From Vigna angularis (taxonomy: Eukaryota > Streptophyta > Magnoliopsida > Fabales > Fabaceae), in NCBI RefSeq assembly GCF_016808095.1, contig NC_068972.1, forward strand, positions 28,760,289 through 28,824,288: DNA of 64,000 nt, in the 5' to 3' direction. A program made the translations under genes and the position numbers. This document shows positions 57,638 to 64,000 of the stretch, piece by piece (within the stretch, counting starts at the first letter, position 1; each line of letters begins with the position of its first letter). The notes beneath the pieces are model-generated. The model saw only the letters and a program-made list of their open reading frames with translations, was not told where the DNA came from and ran no database searches.

Positions 57638-59078
57638 GTTATTAGGTGTTGAGATTGTTCATAGGGAGAGCACTAGTTTAGCTGAACCCACAATCTCAGT
57701 GATATCTGTGTTTTTGATGATGACAACACATAATTAATAACACATGAGTATTCTGTGTTATTACATTTTCTGTGCTTACATGTTATATGCTTTTGCTTAC
57801 TGTGATAAATTTGTATAAGCATATTTGTGAACATGATTGTGTTTTTCATTGCATATCATTGTGTTTAATATGTGATTTTACATGTGTATGCATGACATAA
57901 GTTTTTGGAAATGGAAAACCACAAGCACTTTGGTTGAACTTTAATGTGTAGCAAAACAACAGTATTAAGTCGATTACACTATAGGACGAATTGATTAAAA
58001 CTCATGTTTTTGCACAAACTTTTATCAACTGTGCTGTGAGTTATTTTAAAGAGAAAAGTTTTCAAAAATGTGCTAAGTGATATTTCTTAATCGACTGCGT
58101 GCAATTTGTATTTGTCTTAGTTGGTTGTTATTTTGAAAACTAGTTGAATGCTTGACATAATTTTTTTAACGGTCATATTTTTAAATATATTGACCAAGAT
58201 TTTATTGTCAGTCGACTATATTAAATGTGCATTCAATTAATGAGCTTGACTGATGTTAGTCTGTTATAACTGCAAGATGATTTCTGCTACATTAGTAGCT
58301 AAATAGATTAAAGTGTGTCTCATGTTTTTATTACTATAAATTGACACTGATTTGAATTCTGTAAGAAGTTTTTTGCATTTGATGCTTTCATATCTTTTAC
58401 AGAACGTTGTGTGATCTTACAGAGAAAGGAAAAGCTCCAAGAACCAAGATTGACCGTGGTGATCAAAGACTTGAGGTTTCTTGAGAAGCAAGGCTTGTTG
58501 ATTTGAACGTCTGATCAATCTGCAGAACTGGGTGTAGTCACCGTGATTAGGATTAGGAATCTTTGAAGATTGGCTTGGATTCCCTACGGTGTTTGCAGGA
58601 AGAAGAACGGTGTTCTTGACTTTGAGGGTGCCCTCAAAGGGATAGATAGCAGAAGAGGGTGTTCTTGCTACTAGTCTTGTTTGTTTGTTGCCTATATTTA
58701 GATTAGAGGGTTAGAGAGGTGTTTTACACTTTTGACGTCAAGTCTCTATAAAAGCCTTGTTGTAAAAACCTTGATCTTTATAATGCATTTGCTTCCCGTG
58801 GTTGGAAGCACACTTGATGTAGGCAGGTTGGCCGAACCAGTATAAAAATCAACGTTTGAATTCTCTAATCCTTACACTATTTTATTAAGTCGATTAAGTT
58901 GTCAGTATATTCGATTAAGTTTACTACTGCATTGCATATCTTTTAACTTGCGATTCAAGAAAAGTCTAAAAGCATCTTATTTTGTGAAATAGATTTTTAA
59001 ATCTTATATTTTTACACTTCACCAATTCACCCCCCCCCCCCCTCTTGGTGTGAGAAACTAAGCCATTCTATTTTAACA
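57638..59078 (+). repeat. Copia 5' LTR (about 1.44 kb)
   Basis: Begins TGTTGAGATTG and ends TTTTAACA, giving TGTT/AACA ends. It contains GATGATGACAACACA near the start, several TCGATTAAGT-like words and a 13-C homopolymer at about 59030. ATTGGCACAAGAGC after it is a degraded tRNA-Met primer site (three changes from TGGTATCAGAGC). Confidence 0.65.
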
Positions 59079-59160
59079 ATTGGCACAAGAGCTGGTTTTC
59101 ATAAAATATTTGAAAAACAAATAGATTATTATTTCCATTTAATCAATTCGATCCTGAGAA

Positions 59161-60881
59161 ATGGCTTTCACTTCTCAAACCTTTGGTGAAGGTGCATCAA
59201 CAAATAGACCACCTCTTTTTGCTGGTGAGAATTATGCTTTTTGGAAACTCAGGATGCAGATTTTTCTTGAATCCATGGATAAAGGAGTATGGGATGCTAC
59301 TCTTAACGGTCCATATGAGCCCAGTCAAATTATCAATGGAAAAATTGTTTTGAAAAAATTTTCAGAGTGAACTTAGGATGAGAACTGCAAAGCTCAATAT
59401 GATGTTAAAGCCATAAATGTTATTGCCTCTACACTGACCATGGATGAATTTTTCAGGATTTCCTAATGCAAGACTGCCAAAGAAATGTGGGAAGTTCTTG
59501 AGGTGACACATGAAGGCACACACGAGGTAAAGCGTGCCAGGAAATACTCCCTTATACAAGAATATGGACTATTCAGGATGAAGGCTAATGAGACAATCTA
59601 CGAAGTGTAGAAAGGATTCACTCATATAGTAAATCACTTGATGCCTCTCGGCAAAGTGTTTGATAAAGAGGAGATCAACATCAAAATCATGAAGAGTCCT
59701 AATAGGAGCTGGCAGCCAAAGGTAACAACCATATAAGAATCTAGAGATTTAACTAACATGAATATGGCAACTCTCTTTTGCAAGCTCAGGGAGCATGAAC
59801 TAGAACTTGGAAGGCTAAGAGAGGAAAAAGAAATTGAGGAGAAGAAATCAATTTCCCTCAAAGCCACAAGCAAGAAGTCCTCCAAGAAGGCTGAATCTGA
59901 AGCTGAATCACATGCAAAAGTATCAGAAAAGGATATCATGAATATGATGGTGAGAAAATTTAATTGATTCATAAAAAATAGAAATTCTACTACTAACAAT
60001 GCAGGTCCTTCAAGAGCAAGAAAGAGTTCAAGAAGCAACATTGTACAATGCTATGAATGTGGAAAAGAAGGTCACATCAAGCCTGATTGTCTAGACTTGA
60101 AGAACAAGTAGAAAGTAATCACAAAGTACCCTCAGGACAAAAACAAAAAGCAAAGGAAATCATATATAGCCTGGAAAACAGTGATAATGATTCTTCAAGT
60201 GATGAAGATTGTAGTGTTGAAGAGGAGTCAAACTTATGTTTCATGGCAGGCTCTGTACACGCTGATTATGACAGTGATGATAATTTTGAAAATGAGCCGA
60301 TAAAAGTGAAGTATGATCTACTACTAGATGCATTTCAGGAAATTCATGCAGAAGCCATGCGACTCCAATATAAGGTAAATAGATTATCCTCTGAAGGAAA
60401 ATACTTTGAGTACAAATTTGATAATCTTGTAGAGGAAAACGATAAATTAAAAAATGAGTTAGAAATTGCTTTCAAATCTGCAAAGACAATTAAAACAAAA
60501 ATACAAATGGTTGAAAAGAAGTGTGATAACTATCCTGTGCACATTGAGAAAATTGATTGCTTAACTAGCACTTTAGCTAAATTTACTCAAGGCAAAGAAA
60601 ATTTAGAGGCTGTGTTAAGATCATCTGGAAGAGCAATCAATAGGCAAGGTATTGGATATAAGGCTAAAAGTAATAGGATAAATTCAAAAAAAATTATTGA
60701 TCTGAGTAAACCTGTTATTAATGCCTGCTTTTATTGCAATACAATTGGCCACAATGTAAGAAACTGCTATTATAGAAAGGTTGGAGTTCCCAAAGGAAAA
60801 TACAAATGGATTCCTAAGGAACAACCTCCTACAATTGACAAGAAAGGACCCAAGTTTATGTGGGTACCAGTGTCAAAATAA
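59161..60881 (+). pseudogene. Copia gag pseudogene with two zinc knuckles
   Basis: Starts ATG 59161 with NRPPLFAGENYAFWKLRMQ, the usual N-terminus of TNT/SIRE-type gag (DUF4219/UBN2-like). The same frame runs to about 60108 through at least six stops (59368, 59374, about 59464, 59608, 59734, 59965). A first knuckle CYECGKEGHIKPDC lies near 60048. A frameshift near 60100 leads into a 264-codon open part (60087-60881) with an acidic stretch, a coiled-coil-like segment and a second knuckle CFYCNTIGHNVRNC near 60729, ending in PKFMWVPVSK. Most stops could be G-to-A changes at Trp or Arg codons, consistent with methylation decay. Pol does not follow. Confidence 0.78.
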
Positions 60882-61398
60882 TTCAATTGTTTTGCAGGGA
60901 AGTAGCTGCAACTCAAGTAGTACAGAACTCAAGGACGAACTACATTAAAGAAATCTTATGTTCTTGAGTATCTAAAATGTGGTAACTGTAGGAATTATTT
61001 TCATACATTCATGCATCATAAATGTTGATATGAATGATTGTTGTATGCATGTTTGTTAAATGCCTATATGATTGACTGAAGTGTATGAAAATATGATTAC
61101 ACGACTGTTAATCGATTGTGTTATGAATAGAGTCGAGTATGTTCTGTGTGTGTTTCTCTGTTTTAAGTAACACTCTGTTAAACACTAAGTCGACTATGAA
61201 TTGAATGAAATCGGTTAATTCTCTATAATGGACTTTCTATTTTTGAAAATTCAAATGGGCCTAAGTATGTGTGATTTTTTGCTTGCGCCCTTACAAATGT
61301 CTGATTAAAAATAGTTTATATGCTATTGTGTGTCATTGTTTGTTATTAGCAAAACCCTAAAAAGTTGTATAAGATATTTTCTATGGAATCCTGTGAAC
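60882..61398 (+). other. Spacer between copia gag and accessory ORF
   Basis: No coding sequence. Contains CGACTGTTAATCGATTG and GTCGACTATG words like those of the copia LTR, so it may belong to the same element. Confidence 0.5.
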
Positions 61399-62155
61399 AT
61401 GGCATCACTCTCTTCATCAAAGCATGCCAGAAGGGTTCCTTCATTTGAAAGAAATGGAAGTCCTTCAGGATGGATCAGTTACAGCACAGCAAGAGAAAGA
61501 TTTATGGGTTGGAAAAGAGTCAAAGAATTCATTCGACACAAATCAATTGAGTTATCTTTTTTCAAAAGAGAAGGATTTATATTTCTAGAAAAACTTGCTC
61601 ATCAAGGTCTATCCACTTTTGTTCAGATGAAAGGTTATCCAGATTTAGTTAGAGTATTCTATAACAATCTCAAGGTTGTCAATGGTGACATTCATTCATT
61701 TGTAAAAGGTATGGACATCGTTATCAATAATGATAGATGGCTACAAATTGTTGGACTAAAAGATGAAGGATGCATGTCACACTATTACCCGATTCTCTAC
61801 ATAATAGATGGACTACAAAAAGACAAATGTACAAGAATTGCATGAGATATCTTGAAAGATACAAGAAAGGAAAAGCATTTCTACATAAAGGATGGGATAA
61901 AGAAGAAAAGATAATTGTATACTCCTTGATTGGGTAATGTTACCTGGAAGATTTCACTATGACAAGTTAACATCAGAAGATCTGTATTTTTTGAACGCAA
62001 TACAGTTCAAAATACCAACAAACTGGGTAGTTGTATTCAAGAAACATATTATTGACACGGGTGTAAATGATTGGTGTAATCTGCCCTATGGTGTAATCTG
62101 CCCATTTGGCGAAATGTTGTCTCACCAATTTCAGTGCCAATTTCTTGAATGGCAG
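61399..62155 (+). pseudogene. Second accessory protein, PF20167-like, frame-broken
   Basis: ATG 61399 (MASLSSSKHARR). A frame to 61845 holds FIFLEKLAHQGLSTFVQMKGYP, then DLVRVFYNNLKV, IHSFVKGMDIVIN and WLQIVGLKDEG. This YPxLVRxFYxNL...VxGxxIxI pattern is typical of the putative plant transposon protein family. After a stop and a shift, another frame (61937-62158) continues with MLPGRFHYDKL, DLYFLNAIQFKIPTNW and WCNLPYGV, the usual C-terminal motifs. Distantly related to the A1 accessory ORF. Sequence beyond about 62096 no longer fits the family. Confidence 0.6.
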
Positions 62156-62215
62156 TAGTGAGTTCGCCGTCCACACTTACAACATCATAACCATAAAAAG
62201 ACAGTAGTGCCAACA

Positions 62216-62695
62216 AAACACATTTGACCCCATCATAACCATAAAAAGACCTTTTGATTTGAACATGCGTATCTGCTTGAGTGTTGATATTAGAGGCTTG
62301 CCAAGCCTGCTTGTGTTTGCTTTCTTTAGTGCATTGAGTGACATTGATTTACCTTAAACACTTGAGAGAAACACTCTTAGTGCATCTGTGAGGTTATGTT
62401 ATTTTTAAATCACCTCTTGAGTTGATTGATCATTTTGCTATGTTTTGAATTGCTTTGATGATTTCTGTAAGTATCTGCTTTATTTGATTTGTGTTGGATA
62501 TTGTCTACTTCTTTTCTCTGTCCAGACTTCTTGAGAACTCTGTTAATTGTTTTTATTTTTCTTGCGAGTTCTTTGTTTTCTGTATGCTGAGTTTTGTGTC
62601 ACCGTTCCTAAAAGTCCTTTGAACTATTCCCTGATTTGCGTCTTAATTTTGCCCAGGAGTGCAAAAGACTAAGTGTGGTCTATTTTCATGAATCA
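62216..62695 (+). other. B copy e internal 3' end
   Basis: Homologous to 54231-54687 of copy d ('gatattagaggcttgccaag', 'gcgtctt', AGTGCAAAAGACTAAGTGTGG). No coding sequence. Confidence 0.75.
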
Positions 62696-64000
62696 TTATT
62701 TTCTTCACTTCACTTAGTTTATTGTACTAGAATTAATCGGGGAATTGTGCTTAAATGTCCAGTATTTTCCCATTTTTCTGAATTGTGCTTAATTTGATCA
62801 GAGATTCTTATTGTAGTTAATTTGAATTATCTGAGGTTAATTATTTGCAGGAAAAATTTTGGATAATATTTTAGGACCGAAACAGAAATTTCTCATCAAT
62901 TATATTTTAAACTAAAAATGAGAAACTGAAAATTTATTTTCATTCAGCAGCTTTAGATGCACACAACCGGCAAGCCAATTTTACTTGGAGAAAAAGAGAG
63001 GTGCTGATTTCATTTGGAGACCGTGATGTATTAGGAGTAGCAACACGTGAAAGAGAAAATGGTGTGCACTTGATCACATCCAAATTGTAGCATCCAACCG
63101 CACCCACATGGACATATGGCCACCTTTTCTTTCTTTTATAAAAAATTGATGAAAGAAATGTTCAAAAGATAACAACACACGGCTATACAAATTTGTGTGA
63201 TAGTTGGCAAAAAAAAAATTACGTAGAAGAGTCCTTGAAGTGGAATCAGGGGACCACGATGTTGAAAGCATATTCGCATTCCTTGGCATAATGGCATAAA
63301 GGTCCCTTTGTCTTTTGTCTTTTGCATTAAAGAAAACTTGCCAATGGAAATCATGGAGAGGAATACGTTTTTGGCAAGCATTTGGCATGAAAAGAGAGGG
63401 GCCACCACATTGCAAGAAGCTCACGGTTTTCCTCCTTCCTTTTGCAATAGCTCACATAGCTTTTACAAATTGTCATCCAAAAATTAAATAGGTTAAACTT
63501 GATGGGAAATCATGGGCCACCTCTCACGACTTTGTAGAAAAAGTTCAAATGAAATGCTAAATTTTATTTATTAAGTGAAGATGTTTCATGGCCCACTTTG
63601 CACTCATTTCACAGATGCTTCAGAAACGACACATACCACACGGTTATTGCAAGCCAAACAACCTTCTTAAATCACATGGAAAAGGGGGCCACGTCTACAT
63701 GAGAGGAGCTAAAAAAATGTGCTGATTTTAATCTCCATACTACACACATATGTTGTTGTGGTATTGGAGTATTATTGAAAGGAAGAAAGCACCACAACCC
63801 ACATGAGAAGCAGCTCACGTTGCAGCACCTTGAAGAAGAACTACGTCCAGCCTTAACGTGTCCAGCAGATGCAGCTGCCATCTCGGTGCAGCAGTGGAAA
63901 AGGAACCCCTGGAACGGTGGCTGCAGCATGAAGAGGAGAGCACACGGCCTGCTGGAGTTGGAAGCAAAGAGGTGTGCTTGGCTTTGGAAAGGAAAACAGC
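62696..64000 (+). repeat. B copy e LTR, runs off the window
   Basis: Starts TCATGAATCATTATTTTC (TGATGAGTC in copy d, mutated). CACGG/CCAGC-rich from about 63700. Short minus-strand ORFs at 63074-63424 and 63672-63929 have no recognisable domain. Confidence 0.7.

Larger units (their letters stand above)
57638..62215 (+). mobile_element. Decayed copia (SIRE/TNT-like) element, 3' part missing
   Basis: LTR, weak primer site, gag pseudogene and an accessory ORF; no protease, integrase, RT or 3' LTR. Multiple stops show age. The right border is a messy junction with B copy e. Confidence 0.65.

Overview
The window is plant nuclear DNA made almost entirely of nested LTR retrotransposons. I found no intact host gene, no tRNA or rRNA gene and no CRISPR array. 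Plant-type Athila-like, Tekay-like and copia-like elements, a MULE with a 9-bp target duplication, and high A+T content point to a dicot. The style of the elements suggests a legume, perhaps Phaseoleae, but that is only an impression.

Four groups fill the window. Family A is non-autonomous and Athila-like: LTRs of about 1.28-1.44 kb beginning TGATAAC and ending CATCA, a tRNA-Asp primer site, a Lys/Glu-rich gag remnant, an optional accessory ORF and no pol. Family B is also Athila-like: LTRs of about 1.8-2.4 kb with TGATG...CATCA ends, a tRNA-Asp primer site, one gag-like ORF with a distinctive C-terminal half and no pol. The third is a Tekay/Del-type chromovirus (Ty3/gypsy) with a nearly complete polyprotein broken by one stop. 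The fourth is a decayed copia (SIRE/TNT-like) fragment. A Pack-MULE-like DNA element is also present.

Layout: 1-2409 is a B LTR (+). 2410-12249 is A2 (-), with complete A1 (4412-11895, +) inside its LTR. 12250-33873 is A3 (+), split by A4 (13432-28009, -), the Pack-MULE (28030-29560) and solo LTRs A9 (30432-31860) and A10 (32101-33414). A4 contains solo LTR A5 (14419-15722), two B copies in opposite orientation (17960-26973), solo LTR A7 (18108-19396) and fold-back junctions (26948-28009). 33874-34746 and 56476-57637 look like two halves of another Athila-like element (A11/A12). Between them lie the chromovirus (34747-51256), with young element A6 (35283-41572) in its 5' LTR, and B copy d (51257-56475). 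57638-62215 is the copia fragment, and 62216-64000 is the start of B copy e. Target-site duplications support A1, A5, A6, A7, A9, A10 and the MULE; A4 has an imperfect one.

Nothing here looks like a self-sufficient element. A and B have gag-like or accessory ORFs but no enzymes, so they would need reverse transcriptase and integrase supplied in trans. Family A has dense conserved structure instead: a hairpin array with compensatory stem changes, paired CTGGG/CCCAG hairpins, three copies of the polypurine-tract sequence, hairpins on both sides of the tract, and W-box-like minisatellites in some LTRs. A6 still has LTRs of identical length with few differences, so it moved recently.
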